The position numbers and the translations under genes were made by a program. A DNA stretch of 64,000 nt from positions 9,423,001 through 9,487,000 of the forward strand of contig NC_083388.1 in NCBI RefSeq assembly GCF_031755915.1, given 5' to 3'. The notes beneath the pieces are model-generated. The model was not told the DNA's origin, did not search any database, and saw only the letters and a program-made list of their open reading frames with translations. The stretch is from Ziziphus jujuba (lineage: Eukaryota > Streptophyta > Magnoliopsida > Rosales > Rhamnaceae). Shown here in pieces: positions 63,271 through 64,000 of the stretch. Position 1 is the first letter of the stretch, and every line of letters starts with the position of its first letter.

Positions 63271-64000
63271 ATGATTTGTATGTCCAAGCCAAAGCAAAGT
63301 ATAGAATATAACAGTTTTTTTTTTTTTTCCTTAATATACATTTTAAAGTAATTCCCTTAAACAGTCATTAACTTCCTCTCAGCGTCACTTAACTAGGATG
63401 AAAAACTTCCCCTATTAGTTCTTTTTTAAAAAAAAAAATAATAATAAATAAATACAGCTGACAAACCAAAAAACCATGCTCCCATATCCAAATTTTGATA
63501 CTGATGTCGCTTCTCTTCTCTCAAATGCAGCATAACACAAAGTTTGGTTTTTAGGGCAACGTGTAAATATCACCTTGGAATGCATATCATCCATGTGTGT
63601 CTCCTAACTAGTTAATATATAATAATTGTTATAATTCACCAAAAAAAAAAAAAACAAAAAATAATTGTTATAAATTGGTTATATTTATGATAGAAATATA
63701 TTATTTCCGTTTCAACCAAATGAGAGCTAAGTATTTTTTATTGAGTATATTTTTTGTGCTTGGCTTGACTATATTCTTAAATACCAGCTAAACACACATG
63801 TCAAAGGCAAATCCTGATGATGAATTCTATCCTATCTTACGTTTCGATCCTCTCAAAGAGTTTGCCTACTTGGTTCCTGAACTTTTCCAGCATAAAATGT
63901 GTTAACTTGAACCTCATACTAAATCTTAATGTAACCCCCAAAAAAAATATTTTAAAAAAAAAGTTATATCAAAGAACAAATAAACACAAACTACACAGGC

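Larger units (their letters stand above)
61540..64000. other. Intergenic region to the right edge
   Basis: AT-rich, no gene supported. It contains long A/T homopolymers (62019-62043, 62253-62272, 62656-62677, 63226-63246), the (TAA)n array and a second poly(A) retroposition scar. Confidence 0.5.

Overview
This is an AT-rich stretch of a plant nuclear genome, most likely a eudicot. The evidence is spliced genes with plant GT-AG introns, an actin gene with the classic plant intron positions, plant-only families (U-box receptor-like kinase, SIAMESE-related inhibitor, XBAT-type ankyrin/RING ligase) and plant transposons (Ty3 chromovirus, Ty1-copia, TRIM, hAT). The species cannot be named from the sequence.

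Layout: (1) 0.3-5.2 kb, minus: a USP/coiled-coil/kinase/U-box gene that runs off the left edge. (2) 7.8-11.1 kb, minus: a complete 377-aa actin gene with a probable leader intron. (3) 16.7-17.2 kb, plus: an intronless SIAMESE-related CDK inhibitor. (4) 21.8-36.2 kb: a nest of transposons. A decayed Ty3 chromovirus carries a ~6.5 kb LTR inside its integrase (itself hit by a small hAT-like element), a miniature TRIM element before its chromodomain, and a 5.9 kb hAT element in its 3' LTR flanked by a perfect 8-bp target duplication. (5) 36.9-37.5 kb: TRIM-like repeats. (6) 38.4-42.5 kb: a decayed Ty1-copia element. (7) 42.5-51.5 kb: repeats, including a local duplication, a LINE scrap, a MITE and a 36-base C run. 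(8) 52.1-54.6 kb, plus: a three-exon plant gene of unknown function resembling Arabidopsis At3g17950. (9) 58.1-61.1 kb, minus: a complete eight-exon XBAT31-like ubiquitin ligase gene.

The five genes form no operon-like or pathway unit. They are ordinary housekeeping, ubiquitin or cell-cycle genes separated by repeats. I see no previously undescribed protein system. The most informative signals are the layered transposon history, the two almost pure poly(A) retroposition scars (18.1 and 63.2 kb), and possible leader-level control upstream of the XBAT31-like gene. Exon limits were read by eye from splice sites, reading-frame phase and family resemblance; no alignment or expression data were used.
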